Source: Pseudomonas fluorescens
GTDB taxonomy: Bacteria > Pseudomonadota > Gammaproteobacteria > Pseudomonadales > Pseudomonadaceae
Direction: 5' to 3'
NCBI RefSeq assembly: GCF_001902145.1
Contig: NZ_MRST01000017.1
Location: 1 to 64,000, forward strand
DNA length: 64,000 nucleotides
Shown here: piece after piece, positions 52,817 through 62,037 of the stretch
Layout of the letters: the number at the start of each line of letters is the position of its first letter
How positions within the stretch are numbered: position 1 is the stretch's first letter
The notes under the pieces: generated by a model
The model's input: the letters and a program-made list of their open reading frames with translations, nothing else
Told to the model about the DNA's origin: nothing
Database searches by the model: none
Program-made: the position numbers and the translations under genes

Positions 52817-53269
52817 ATGACCGATAGCGTAGAACTCTTCACCGATGGCGCCTGCAAGGGCAACCCGGGCCCAGGTGGCTGGGGCGCCTTGCTGGTGTGC
52901 AAGGGCGTGGAGAAGGAACTGTGGGGCGGCGAAGCCAATACCACCAATAACCGCATGGAACTGATGGGCGCCATTCGCGGCCTCGAAGAACTCAAGCGGC
53001 GCTGCAACGTACTGCTGGTGACCGACTCGCAATATGTGATGAAGGGCATCAACGAGTGGATGGTCAACTGGAAAAAACGCGGCTGGAAAACCGCGGCCAA
53101 GGAACCGGTCAAGAACGCCGATCTGTGGCAGTTGCTCGATGAGCAGTGCAACCGTCACGACATCACCTGGAAATGGGTGCGCGGGCACATTGGCCACCCT
53201 GGCAACGAGCGCGCCGACCAGTTGGCCAACCGTGGCGTGGACGAAGTGCGCGGCTACAAGCAGAGCTGA
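52817..53269 (+). CDS. rnhA: Ribonuclease HI
   Basis: 150 aa, full length. [18 protein letters not shown] carries the first Asp; NRMELMGAI the Glu, [11 protein letters not shown] the second Asp and [13 protein letters not shown] the last Asp. Degrades RNA in RNA-DNA hybrids. In P. aeruginosa dnaQ is the next gene; here a 3.4-kb module intervenes. Confidence 0.97.
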   Translation: MTDSVELFTDGACKGNPGPGGWGALLVCKGVEKELWGGEANTTNNRMELMGAIRGLEELKRRCNVLLVTDSQYVMKGINEWMVNWKKRGWKTAAKEPVKNADLWQLLDEQCNRHDITWKWVRGHIGHPGNERADQLANRGVDEVRGYKQS

Positions 53270-53281
53270 ATCAGCGACACT

Positions 53282-53304
53282 GCAGCGGCCGTTCGAGCCG
53301 CTGC
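53282..53304. terminator. GC-rich hairpin after rnhA
   Basis: GCAGCGGC-CGTTCGA-GCCGCTGC, eight perfect pairs, 12 bp after the rnhA stop and just before the convergent GDPD remnant. There is no long T run, so it may be a weak bidirectional terminator. Confidence 0.5.
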
Positions 53305-53305
53305 T

Positions 53306-53725
53306 TCACCGCCCCATCTCGCGTGGCGAATCCACCAGCACGGCATCGATCTTCAGGCAGGCAGCGGCGCAATAGTCGTCATCGTTGTTGACCCCAATCG
53401 CCAGAATATTCGATTCGCCGTTGGCGCGAAAACAGTCGACAACCTGGGGCGCAGCCGGCAGTGCTTTCATGTCGAGGATGATCGGGGTGCTTGTGGGAAT
53501 CTCAGTCAGCGCCTGTTGCAATGAGGGCAGCGGTACGGTGCGGGCGCGATAAGGGTAGGTCACGTAGCCATCTGCTGCGGTTTGCTTGAACTGCCAGCCA
53601 GCGTTGAGTTGTTGCAACTGCGCCCAGGTCTTTTCTGCTACCGCACCCGTACCCTGGTCAATCACCTTTGGTGACGGTGTCCGGCATACTACCGGGCTGG
53701 CCTGATTGATAAACGAAAGGCACCA
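53306..53725 (-). pseudogene. Glycerophosphodiester phosphodiesterase, 5'-truncated remnant
   Basis: The frame is open from 53725 to the stop at 53306 but lacks the N-terminal AHRG/GDPD catalytic half. What remains (PVVCRTPSPKVIDQGTGAV, then TWAQLQQLNAGWQF, VPLPSLQQALTEIPTSTPIILDMK) matches the middle and later parts of GDPD proteins. An in-frame TAA precedes it at 53726. A GTG at 53665 gives a 119-aa frame that is unlikely to be functional. The break lies next to the AraC/alcohol-dehydrogenase module. Confidence 0.7.
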
Positions 53726-53767
53726 TTATTTAGTTAATACCGGGCTGAATGCTAACAGGAGTGCGGG

Positions 53768-54682
53768 ATGTCCTCTTCACCTCATGTCGATGTCCAGGCA
53801 TTTCTTGATGAAGCGGTAGAGAGCGAGCCACAGGGGCTGAGGTACACGCCGCCACGGATTTCGCAGATGATCCGTCGTACGCTGCCGCCCTGGGGCGCGA
53901 TTGAGTGCGTGCAGGTGGCGCATCGCCCTCATCGCTTTGAAATGCGCCGCCCGCAGCATCAGTTTGTGCTGTATCGGCAGGGGTCGGTCAGCGATGGCGA
54001 GGTCAGTATCGACGGCTTGCGCTTGGCTGGGCCCAGGGCCTTGGACCAGTTCATTGATTTTATTCCGGCCGGTGCCTTATTCGAGGGGTGGACGGGGGAG
54101 CGAGCCAGGGTCGGCTATGTCCTGGTGTCGGTGGATGAGGGTCAATTGGCAGCAGTCTGCCCGACCTATCGTGTGCAAACCGATCTCAAGCCGCTGATCA
54201 GTTGTCATGATGCGTTCTTGCGGGGATTGCTGGAACGCTTGGATCAAGTCGTGCATGGCGGCAAAACCGATGCCCTGTACCTGGAAACCTTGGTCATGCT
54301 GCTGATGCAGGAAGTGCGCACATTGCAACAGCTGCCTGAGGTCGCGCCGGTTAACACAGGTGAGTTCGGGCCGGTGCAGCGCCAGCGTTTGACCGACTAC
54401 ATCGAGGCGTCCCTGGCCAATGAAGTGCGCCTGGCGGACTTGTCGAACATCGTCAACCTCAGCCCATACCATTTCTCCCGGGTATTTCGACGCACCTTCG
54501 GCATGTCACCGTACCAGTATCTGCTGCTGTGTCGCGTCAATCGAGCCAAGCACTTGATCACCACCACTGACCGCAGCCTGCTGGACATTGCCCTTGACAC
54601 CGGGTTTGCCGGCGCCAGTCAGTTCTCCCGCGCGTTCCGGCGCATCGTCGGGCAATCCGCCAGTCAGTTGCGACGTCCCTAG
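53768..54682 (+). CDS. AraC family transcriptional regulator
   Basis: 304 aa. The N-terminal effector domain has no close known type; the C-terminal double HTH (about 200-300) has LADLSNIVNLSPYHFSRVFRRTFGMSPYQYLLLCRVNRAK and LLDIALDTGFAGASQFSRAFRRIVGQSASQLRR. AGGAG precedes ATG. It lies directly upstream of the alcohol dehydrogenase gene and probably controls it. Confidence 0.9.
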   Translation: MSSSPHVDVQAFLDEAVESEPQGLRYTPPRISQMIRRTLPPWGAIECVQVAHRPHRFEMRRPQHQFVLYRQGSVSDGEVSIDGLRLAGPRALDQFIDFIPAGALFEGWTGERARVGYVLVSVDEGQLAAVCPTYRVQTDLKPLISCHDAFLRGLLERLDQVVHGGKTDALYLETLVMLLMQEVRTLQQLPEVAPVNTGEFGPVQRQRLTDYIEASLANEVRLADLSNIVNLSPYHFSRVFRRTFGMSPYQYLLLCRVNRAKHLITTTDRSLLDIALDTGFAGASQFSRAFRRIVGQSASQLRRP

Positions 54683-54773
54683 GCGTCGTACATTGCGCAA
54701 GAAGCGTCAACACAACAGCAGGCAAGGCAAAGCGGCCTGCATAGCTGCTCGTTAGTCTGGCTTCAACGGTTGG

Positions 54774-54785
54774 TTACCCCGGTAA
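54774..54785. promoter_or_regulatory. Short palindrome before the alcohol dehydrogenase gene
   Basis: TTACC-CC-GGTAA, perfect 5-bp arms, 37 bp upstream of the dehydrogenase start. Possible operator of the adjacent AraC regulator; weak evidence. Confidence 0.3.
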
Positions 54786-54822
54786 TCAATATTGAGCCAC
54801 TGATGGTGCAGAGAAAAATCCC

Positions 54823-55926
54823 ATGAAAATCCTGGCTGCCGTGACCGAAGGCAAAGGTCCACTGTTTGACGTGCGCCCGTTGCAACTGGGCATACCGCGC
54901 AACGATGAAGTGCGGGTCAAAATCATTGCCACGGGCATTTGCCATACCGACCTTGCCGTACGTGACCAACAGATTTCGGTGGCAATGCCTGTGGTGCTGG
55001 GGCATGAAGGCGCCGGTATCGTCGAGCAAGTCGGCGCGAACGTCAGCCATGTGCAGGTAGGGGACAAGGTCATCCTGTCCCTGGGCTTCTGCGGTCAATG
55101 CGACCACTGCGCCAGCGGACTGCCGACTTACTGCAATGAGCATTTTGACTACAACTGGAAAGCCTCGCGGGCCGACGGCTCAGTGGCATTGCATGACCAC
55201 GGGCAGCCGGTGCACAGCCATTTTTTCGGCCAGTCTTCGTTCGCCAATTACGCCGTGGTGAGCGCCAGCAGCCTGGTCAAGGTGGCAGATGATGCGCCGC
55301 TGGAGTTCCTGGGGCCGTTTGCCTGCGGCGTCATGACGGGTGCGGGCGCCGTCATGAACACGCTTAAACCGTCACCCGGCACAGCTATCGCGGTCTTCGG
55401 CATGGGCGCAGTGGGACTGAGCGCGGTCATGGCGGCGCGGGTGATGGGGTGCAACCCGATCATCGCGATAGACACCCAAGCGTCGCGCCTGGCCGTGGCT
55501 CAAGAGATGGGCGCCACCCACGTGATTGATGCGAGCCAGGGCGACGCGACCCAACAGGTCATGGCGCTGACCGTCGGACGAGGCGTGAAATACGCCGTCG
55601 AATGCGCAGGTCACGTTGGCGTGATGGCCAGTGCGGTGAACGTATTGGAGGAGGGCGGGGAGGCCGTGCTGACCGGCGTGGTGGCACCCGGCACACAGCT
55701 GTCTGTGGATGTCATGCAACTGATTCGGGGCCGCGTGGTGCGCGGCAGCATCATGGGGGACGCGGCGCCTTCAGTGTTCCTGCCGCGCTTGGTGGACCTG
55801 TTCAAACAGGGGCGTTTCCCGGTGGACAAAATGGTCCGCTTCTACGACTTGGAACAGATCAATCAGGCGATCGCCGATATTCATTCGGGCGACACCATCA
55901 AGGCCGTCCTGCGCATGCCTCATTGA
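54823..55926 (+). CDS. Zinc-dependent alcohol dehydrogenase (aryl-alcohol/benzyl-type)
   Basis: 367 aa medium-chain dehydrogenase. Catalytic zinc site GICHTDLAVRD and GHEGAGIVEQVG; structural zinc lobe CGQCDHCASGLPTYC; second catalytic Cys in GPFACGVMTGAGAVMN; NAD fold FGMGAVGLSAVMAA followed by AIDT, with Asp favouring NAD over NADP. Similar in outline to aryl-alcohol dehydrogenases. Only a weak ribosome site is visible. Regulated presumably by the AraC protein upstream. Confidence 0.9.
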   Translation: MKILAAVTEGKGPLFDVRPLQLGIPRNDEVRVKIIATGICHTDLAVRDQQISVAMPVVLGHEGAGIVEQVGANVSHVQVGDKVILSLGFCGQCDHCASGLPTYCNEHFDYNWKASRADGSVALHDHGQPVHSHFFGQSSFANYAVVSASSLVKVADDAPLEFLGPFACGVMTGAGAVMNTLKPSPGTAIAVFGMGAVGLSAVMAARVMGCNPIIAIDTQASRLAVAQEMGATHVIDASQGDATQQVMALTVGRGVKYAVECAGHVGVMASAVNVLEEGGEAVLTGVVAPGTQLSVDVMQLIRGRVVRGSIMGDAAPSVFLPRLVDLFKQGRFPVDKMVRFYDLEQINQAIADIHSGDTIKAVLRMPH

Positions 55927-56000
55927 GTCACGCTCGGTAAAGGCGTGCGCGCAATAAAGCCGTAGCAACCCATCAATCAACAGAAAGTGAGGTAATAGGC

Positions 56001-56573
56001 ATGAAAAGTCTTCGTGGATGGTTAGTGGGCCTGTTGGCCGCCACGGCAGTTTTTGCTGCCGGTGTTAACGCTCAACCCAAGGCAACCATCAAGGAGCAGG
56101 ACGGCTTCTACTACTTGTCGCCGGGTTATACAGCTGCCGACGTGGCGGACTTCTATTGGCGCAGCCTGAATGGCTGGTCGGAGCATCCAGCCGAAATGGC
56201 CAAGTACTACCAGAAGGATGGCGTTTACACGCTGACCTACGCGCCGGTCGATGATTTTCCCAATGCCGGCTTCAAGCGCGCCAATAAAGGGCGCCAGGAA
56301 ATGACCGATTACTTCACCAACTTCAGCAAACAGTTGGGCAACTTGAAGTACAGCGACCCCAAGACCTGGACCTTGCTTGAGACCACCGAAAAGGGGACCT
56401 ACGTATTTGAATACACCAGCGATGGGGTGATTCGTGCCAGCGGCAAGCCCTACCACCAGACCTTTATCGCTATTCTGCGTATGGCCAAGGATGGGCAAAT
56501 CCAGTCTGTGCGCGAATATTGGGACCCCTACGTCGCCTTGCGGGACTTTGACCTGATCAAAAAGACTCAGTGA
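56001..56573 (+). CDS. Secreted NTF2/SnoaL-like protein
   Basis: 190 aa with a signal peptide ending GVNAQ (MKSLRGWLVGLLAATAVFAA). The mature part (VADFYWRSLNGWSEHPAEMAKYYQKDGVYTL, VFEYTSDGVIRASGKPY, VREYWDPYVALRDF) has the cone-shaped NTF2-like pattern and the REYWDPY ending seen in PhzA/B-like and SnoaL-like proteins. Role unknown. Follows the dehydrogenase by 74 bp, with GTGAGGTAAT upstream. Confidence 0.7.
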   Translation: MKSLRGWLVGLLAATAVFAAGVNAQPKATIKEQDGFYYLSPGYTAADVADFYWRSLNGWSEHPAEMAKYYQKDGVYTLTYAPVDDFPNAGFKRANKGRQEMTDYFTNFSKQLGNLKYSDPKTWTLLETTEKGTYVFEYTSDGVIRASGKPYHQTFIAILRMAKDGQIQSVREYWDPYVALRDFDLIKKTQ

Positions 56574-56689
56574 TCGTTGCGGTTTCTCGGGGTCAGGATT
56601 GCACGGGCGAGTTGCTCGTCCGTGCACTTATAGAGCGTGCTAATATCCCGCCCCTTGAACTGTACCGAACCGTTGAGAGCTGAACCCTG

Positions 56690-57436
56690 ATGGCCATCCG
56701 ATCTGTTGTACTCGATACCGAAACCACCGGCATGCCGGTGACCGATGGTCACCGGATCATCGAAATCGGCTGTGTCGAACTGATGGGGCGCCGCCTGACT
56801 GGCCGCCACTTCCACGTCTACCTGCAACCGGACCGCGACAGTGACGAGGGCGCGATTGGCGTCCACGGCATCACCGATGAGTTCCTCAAGGGCAAGCCAC
56901 GCTTTGCCGAAGTGGCCGATGAGTTCTTCGAGTTCATCAATGGCGCCCAGTTGATCATCCATAACGCGGCGTTCGACATCGGCTTCATCAATAACGAATT
57001 TGCCCTGATGGGGCAGACCGACCGTGCGGACATCTCCCAGCACTGCACGATCCTCGATACCTTGATGATGGCCCGCGAGCGTCATCCGGGCCAGCGCAAC
57101 AGCCTTGATGCCTTGTGCAAACGTTATGGCGTCGACAACTCCGGCCGTGAACTCCACGGCGCCTTGCTTGACTCCGAGATCCTGGCCGACGTTTACCTGA
57201 CCATGACCGGCGGGCAGACCAGCCTGTCCCTGGCCGGTAATGCGTCCGATGGCAGCGGTTCGGCGGAGGGCTCGGGCAACCGCCCTTCGGAAATCCGCCG
57301 CTTGCCAGCTGATCGCAAACCGACTCCGATCATCCGTGCCAGCGAGCAGGACCTGGCCGAGCATGCGGCGCGGCTGGAGGCGATTGCCAAGGCTGCGGGT
57401 GCGCCGGCGTTGTGGACTCAGTTGACCCAACAGTAG
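56690..57436 (+). CDS. dnaQ: DNA polymerase III epsilon subunit (proofreading 3'-5' exonuclease)
   Basis: 248 aa. Exo I VLDTETTGMPVTDGHRIIEIG, exo II HNAAFDIGFINNEF, exo III HGALLDSEILADVYL. The C-terminal tail holds the segment that binds the alpha subunit. Removes misincorporated bases at the fork. Normally adjacent to rnhA. The stop is followed by a REPIN. Confidence 0.97.
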   Translation: MAIRSVVLDTETTGMPVTDGHRIIEIGCVELMGRRLTGRHFHVYLQPDRDSDEGAIGVHGITDEFLKGKPRFAEVADEFFEFINGAQLIIHNAAFDIGFINNEFALMGQTDRADISQHCTILDTLMMARERHPGQRNSLDALCKRYGVDNSGRELHGALLDSEILADVYLTMTGGQTSLSLAGNASDGSGSAEGSGNRPSEIRRLPADRKPTPIIRASEQDLAEHAARLEAIAKAAGAPALWTQLTQQ

Positions 57437-57453
57437 CCACTATGTGGGCTCTC

Positions 57454-57553
57454 TGTAGGAGCGAGCTTGCTCGCGAAAAACGTCAACGATAACGCCTGCT
57501 TCCTGAATAAACGCGGCGCCTGTGAGTTTTTCGCGAGCAAGCTCGCTCCTACA
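57454..57553. repeat. REPIN between dnaQ and ldcA
   Basis: TGTAGGAGCGAGCTTGCTCG and CGAGCAAGCTCGCTCCTACA in inverted arrangement. The spacer is nearly the same as in the element at 3917-4016. A translated frame crossing it (from 57467) is not part of ldcA. Confidence 0.9.
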
Positions 57554-57670
57554 GAGGGCATTGAGGCACACCAGGTCCCACAGTCGATCTCCACCGCCTG
57601 TGAAATCTTCATTCGCCACTTTTGCTTCCAGCTTCTACCCTTGTGCAAAGCCTCCGGAGTAAGAGTGCTC

Positions 57671-59926
57671 ATGTACAAAGACCTGAAGTTCCCCGTTCTG
57701 ATCGTGCACCGTGACATCAAGGCCGACACCGTTGCCGGTGACCGGGTTCGAGGCATCGCCAGGGAGTTGGAACAAGAGGGCTTCAGTATTTTTTCTGCGG
57801 TGGACTACGCCGAGGGGCGGCTGGTGGCCGCTACCCATCACGGTCTGGCCTGCATGCTGATTGCCGCCGAAGGCGCCGGGGAAAACACCCACCTGTTGCA
57901 AAACATGGTGGAGCTGATTCGCCTGGCGCGGCTGCGCGCACCCAACCTGCCGATCTTTGCGCTGGGCGAGCAAGTCACCCTGGAAAACGCGCCCGCTGAT
58001 GCCATGAGCGAGCTCAACCAACTGCGCGGCATCCTTTATCTGTTCGAGGACACCGTGCCGTTCCTGGCGCGCCAGGTCGCACGTGCTGCACGCACGTACC
58101 TGGATGGCCTGTTGCCGCCGTTCTTCAAGGCGCTGGTGCAACACACCGCCGATTCCAATTATTCCTGGCACACCCCCGGTCATGGCGGTGGCGTGGCCTA
58201 TCGCAAAAGCCCGGTGGGGCAGGCGTTTCATCAGTTCTTTGGGGAAAACACACTGCGCTCTGACTTGTCGGTGTCGGTGCCCGAGCTGGGCTCGCTGCTC
58301 GATCACACCGGGCCTTTGGCCGAAGCCGAGGCCCGCGCCGCGCGCAACTTTGGCGCCGACCATACGTTCTTCGTGATCAACGGCACGTCCACCGCCAACA
58401 AGATCGTCTGGCATTCCATGGTGGGGCGCGATGACCTGGTGCTGGTGGACCGCAATTGCCACAAGTCCGTGTTGCATTCGATCATCATGACCGGCGCGAT
58501 CCCGCTGTACCTGTGCCCGGAGCGCAACGAGCTGGGCATCATCGGCCCGATCCCCCTGAGCGAATTCAGCCCCGAGTCGATCCGTGCCAAGATCGACGCC
58601 AGCCCATTGACCCGTGGGCGGCCACCGAAAGTGAAACTGGCGGTGGTGACCAACTCTACCTACGACGGCCTGTGCTACAACGCCGAATTGATCAAGCAGC
58701 AACTGGGCAACAGTGTCGAGGTGCTGCATTTTGATGAGGCCTGGTATGCCTACGCTGCCTTTCATGAGTTCTTCGCCGGGCGCTATGGCATGGGCACCTC
58801 GCGCACGCCGGACAGCCCTTTGGTGTTCACTACCCACAGTACGCATAAATTGCTGGCGGCCTTCAGCCAGGCGTCGATGATCCACGTGCAGGACGGCGGC
58901 GCACGGCAACTGGACCGTGACCGCTTCAACGAAGCGTTCATGATGCATATCTCCACCTCGCCGCAATACAGCATCATCGCGTCGCTGGACGTGGCCTCGG
59001 CGATGATGGAAGGCCCGGCCGGGCGCTCGCTGCTGCAGGAAATGTTCGACGAAGCCTTAAGTTTTCGTCGCGCCCTGGCTAACTTGCGCCAGCATATCGC
59101 TGCCGAGGACTGGTGGTTTTCCATCTGGCAGCCACCCTCGGTCGCGGGCATCGACCGGGTCGCCACAGCGGATTGGCTATTGCACCCTGGGGATGAGTGG
59201 CATGGCTTTGGCGACGTTGTCGAAGACTACGTATTGCTGGACCCGATCAAAGTCACGCTGGTGATGCCTGGCCTCAACGCCGGCGGGGCCTTGAGCGATT
59301 GCGGTATTCCCGCCGCAGTGGTCAGCAAATTCCTCTGGGAGCGCGGGCTGGTGGTGGAGAAGACCGGGCTCTATTCGTTCCTCGTGCTGTTTTCCATGGG
59401 CATTACCAAAGGCAAATGGAGCACCTTGCTCACCGAGTTGCTGGAGTTCAAGCGCAGCTACGATGCCAATGTCAGCCTGGCCAGTTGCTTGCCGTCGGTG
59501 TATGCCCAAGGCCCGGCACGCTATCAAGGCCTCGGGCTGCGTGACCTTTGCGACCAGTTGCACAGCTGTTACCGTAGCAATGCCACGGCCAGGCATCTCA
59601 AGCGTATGTATACGGTATTGCCGCAAATCACGATGAAACCCGCCGATGCCTACGACCAGTTGGTCAGGGGCGAGGTGGAGGCGGTCTCCATCGACGCGTT
59701 GGCAGGACGTATCGCCGCCGTGATGCTGGTGCCTTACCCGCCGGGCATTCCATTGATCATGCCCGGCGAACGCTTCACCGAGTCAACCCGTTCAATCATC
59801 GATTACCTGGCATTTGCCCGCACGTTCGATAGCAGTTTCCCCGGTTTTGTCGCGGATGTGCACGGGCTGCAACACGAAGATGACGGCAGTGGCCGTCGTT
59901 ACACCGTCGATTGCATCAAGGGTTAA
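57671..59926 (+). CDS. ldcA: Orn/Lys/Arg decarboxylase family, lysine decarboxylase LdcA-like
   Basis: 751 aa, matching P. aeruginosa LdcA in length. N-terminal wing domain (FPVLIVHRDIKADTVAGDR), PLP fold with GTSTANKIV, HFDEAWYAYAAF and the PLP-lysine motif THSTHKLLAAFSQASMIH, then the C-terminal domain. Converts lysine (possibly arginine or ornithine) to the diamine. The start is 57671, because upstream residues are encoded by a REPIN; GGAG lies 12 bases before it. Position next to dnaQ matches P. aeruginosa PA1816-PA1818. Confidence 0.92.
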   Translation: MYKDLKFPVLIVHRDIKADTVAGDRVRGIARELEQEGFSIFSAVDYAEGRLVAATHHGLACMLIAAEGAGENTHLLQNMVELIRLARLRAPNLPIFALGEQVTLENAPADAMSELNQLRGILYLFEDTVPFLARQVARAARTYLDGLLPPFFKALVQHTADSNYSWHTPGHGGGVAYRKSPVGQAFHQFFGENTLRSDLSVSVPELGSLLDHTGPLAEAEARAARNFGADHTFFVINGTSTANKIVWHSMVGRDDLVLVDRNCHKSVLHSIIMTGAIPLYLCPERNELGIIGPIPLSEFSPESIRAKIDASPLTRGRPPKVKLAVVTNSTYDGLCYNAELIKQQLGNSVEVLHFDEAWYAYAAFHEFFAGRYGMGTSRTPDSPLVFTTHSTHKLLAAFSQASMIHVQDGGARQLDRDRFNEAFMMHISTSPQYSIIASLDVASAMMEGPAGRSLLQEMFDEALSFRRALANLRQHIAAEDWWFSIWQPPSVAGIDRVATADWLLHPGDEWHGFGDVVEDYVLLDPIKVTLVMPGLNAGGALSDCGIPAAVVSKFLWERGLVVEKTGLYSFLVLFSMGITKGKWSTLLTELLEFKRSYDANVSLASCLPSVYAQGPARYQGLGLRDLCDQLHSCYRSNATARHLKRMYTVLPQITMKPADAYDQLVRGEVEAVSIDALAGRIAAVMLVPYPPGIPLIMPGERFTESTRSIIDYLAFARTFDSSFPGFVADVHGLQHEDDGSGRRYTVDCIKG

Positions 59927-59934
59927 GGAAGTTT

Positions 59935-60516
59935 ATGCAAGCTGTGATGAACCCGAAGTATCCAGGGCTCAGTGTGCGAGTCGCCGACGAAGGTTTTGAC
60001 GCCTATGTGTGGGGCAACGATTTCAGCTTTGAAGTCAGCGCCTATGGGGTGCCGCAAATGGGCCAGCGCGTCGAACAATGGCCGGTGGAGAGGGTGCTGC
60101 CGTACCGCAAGTGCTATGGCATCGACCCGGAAGAGTTCGCCAGTTTCCGTGATGCCGCCGACAGCTCAATCTTCATGGCGTACCTGGATGACCGCGCAGT
60201 GGGGCATATCGTGGTCAGCACCAACTGGAACGGTTTTGCCCATGTTGACGAGTTGGCCGTGGCGTTACCGGCGCGCAGACATGGCGTGGCCAAGTCGTTG
60301 TTGGACGTGGCGCAGTTCTGGGCCCGCAAGAAGAACCTGCCGGGCATGATGCTCGAGACCCAGAACAACAACCTCGGCGCCTGTCGCCTGTATGAGCGTT
60401 GTGGCTATGTAATGGGCGGCATCGATCAACTGCGTTATCGCGGGATTGACCCGCAAACCCGCGAGGTCGCGATTTTCTGGTATCGGTTGTTCAAGACGGA
60501 AGTGGAAGCGGCCTGA
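59935..60516 (+). CDS. GNAT family N-acetyltransferase
   Basis: 193 aa. The acetyl-CoA motif is ARRHGVAKSLLDVAQFWARKKNLPGMMLETQNNN, followed by ACRLYERCGYVMGG. AAGGAAG precedes ATG 59935; MNPKYPG at 59947 is an alternative start. Only 8 bp behind ldcA, so co-transcribed; it might acetylate the diamine made there, which is inference only. Confidence 0.87.
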   Translation: MQAVMNPKYPGLSVRVADEGFDAYVWGNDFSFEVSAYGVPQMGQRVEQWPVERVLPYRKCYGIDPEEFASFRDAADSSIFMAYLDDRAVGHIVVSTNWNGFAHVDELAVALPARRHGVAKSLLDVAQFWARKKNLPGMMLETQNNNLGACRLYERCGYVMGGIDQLRYRGIDPQTREVAIFWYRLFKTEVEAA

Positions 60517-60538
60517 CCCTGTGTGATCGTTCACGTTA

Positions 60539-60562
60539 TTCGCGAGCAAGCTCGCGCCTACA
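60539..60562. repeat. Single REP sequence
   Basis: CGCGAGCAAGCTCGCGCCTACAGG, one arm only of the class that forms the REPINs, between the GNAT and the LysR gene ends. Confidence 0.75.
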
Positions 60563-61466
60563 GGGGCTTGGTGTCGTTGCCAAGCAGGCTTTCGGCTTTC
60601 TGGATGATGATCTCCAGCAGCGCATTCAATGCCGGTGAGGGCGTCGCGTCTTTCAACGTCAGTGCATACAGGCTGACCACTATCGGTGGTGACACCGGGC
60701 ACGCATCGAGCCCGGATTCTCGCGCACCCAGGGCGGTGAACGGGTCGACAATCGCCAGGCCTTCTCCGGCCTCCACCAGGCCACGCATCATCGGGTAGGT
60801 TTGCACCCGCGTCTGCACCACGGGCAATGGCCGCAGGGCTTGCAGCTTGGCGTCCAGCAAGCGACTGAGCGGGTCATGGCCTTCAAGGCCGATCAGCGAC
60901 TGGCCGGCCAAGTCCTGCAACGCAATGTATTTTTGCTTGGGCTTGAGCCAGCCATGGGGGGCCAGCAACTGCAATTTGCCTTGGGCCAGCACCGTGCTTT
61001 GGATCTGTGGATGCTCAGGGTCATGCAGGCTCACGCCCACATCGGCTTCATGCAATAGCAGGCTGTTGATGATCTCGCGAGTGGGGTGGCTCGACAGGTT
61101 GCACGGCATGTCCTGGAAGCGTCGACGCAGCGCGGCAATGCTCTGGGGCAGCAGTTGGTTGGCCAGCGGCGGCGTGCAGAGCGCGCGCAAGGGCGGCGCG
61201 TGGTGGTGTTTCAAACGGCTGGCAAGGCGTTGCACCGGCTCCAGGGCTTCGTACAGCGCAGTGATGTCTGCCTGCAACGCCAGGGTTTCCCGGGTGGCCT
61301 GCAAGCGCCCGCGCACGCTGGCAAAGAGCATGAAGCCCAGTTGCTGCTCAGCGTCCTTGAGAGTGGCGTCTACTTCGCCCACGGGGAGTTGCAACCACTC
61401 GGCGGCGGTGCCGAGGTGGCCGGTCTGCAAGATGGCCTGGATCACTTCGATATGACGTAAACGCAT
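60558..61466 (-). CDS. LysR family transcriptional regulator
   Basis: 302 aa. N-terminal winged HTH is divergent (MRLRHIEVIQAILQTGHLGTAAEWLQLPVGEVDATLKDAEQQLGFMLF; the usual AS-PAVS region reads LPVGEVDAT). The substrate-binding domain covers 90-300 (LLAPHGWLKPKQKYIALQDLAGQSLIGL, RGLVEAGEGLAIVDPFTA). Target unknown; its promoter region faces the hypothetical gene at 61650. Confidence 0.87.
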   Translation of the reverse strand: MRLRHIEVIQAILQTGHLGTAAEWLQLPVGEVDATLKDAEQQLGFMLFASVRGRLQATRETLALQADITALYEALEPVQRLASRLKHHHAPPLRALCTPPLANQLLPQSIAALRRRFQDMPCNLSSHPTREIINSLLLHEADVGVSLHDPEHPQIQSTVLAQGKLQLLAPHGWLKPKQKYIALQDLAGQSLIGLEGHDPLSRLLDAKLQALRPLPVVQTRVQTYPMMRGLVEAGEGLAIVDPFTALGARESGLDACPVSPPIVVSLYALTLKDATPSPALNALLEIIIQKAESLLGNDTKPL

Positions 61467-61649
61467 GGCCGGAGTCTATGTGCAGTGCGCAGGGGATTCA
61501 ATGGCGCAGGCCTTCGTGCGCAAAAAAGACTGCCAGGGTCGTCCCGGCCTATGGCGTTCAGCCAGGACCCCACTAGAATGGCGAGTCTGATCAGCAACGA
61601 CCCCTGCCGGTTTCCCGGTACTTAAAATAAAAAACAGGTCTGGTCTCAT

Positions 61650-61988
61650 ATGCCTCAACCCTCGACGTTCTTCGGGGTAACGGCCAAGCAACTCCTGGTC
61701 CTGTTGACCGTGGGAGGCCTGGCGGCTTACTTCTTCAATCATCAGGATGAACCGACGCCGGACAAGCTCGCACTGGAAGCCTTTATCCGTTCCCAGCAAC
61801 AGGTAGGCGAGCAGGTGGGCGCAGTAGTGGGAATTACTCTGGTCAGGGAAGTCGAGGCTTACCCCGCCTACAACGCGCCGGGCTACAAACGCTCGATGTA
61901 TACCGTGCAAGGGGAGCGCGGCGAGTTGGTGGTGACGCTTAAACAAGGCGAGCAGGGCATAGAGGTAACGCAGATCCGCCGCCCATGA
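61650..61988 (+). CDS. Small membrane-anchored hypothetical protein
   Basis: 112 aa: cytoplasmic short tail, one membrane helix (LLVLLTVGGLAAYFF) and a soluble part rich in beta-strand (VGAVVGITLVREVEAYPAYNAPGYKRSMYTVQGERGELVVTLKQG). No family recognised. AT-rich leader with no clear Shine-Dalgarno. Confidence 0.6.
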   Translation: MPQPSTFFGVTAKQLLVLLTVGGLAAYFFNHQDEPTPDKLALEAFIRSQQQVGEQVGAVVGITLVREVEAYPAYNAPGYKRSMYTVQGERGELVVTLKQGEQGIEVTQIRRP

Positions 61989-62037
61989 GCGTCCCCAGCC
62001 CAGTCGCCAGGACTGAGCAGGTGAACAAGACAGGCGC

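Noticed and set aside
53306-53665. 119-codon frame as an intact gene
   Set aside because: Matches only the middle and end of GDPD proteins, with homology continuing upstream of its GTG start to an in-frame stop.
57635-58966. 443-codon open frame opposite ldcA
   Set aside because: Lies entirely over the conserved decarboxylase; composition (Gln, His, Gly rich) is typical of an antisense artefact.
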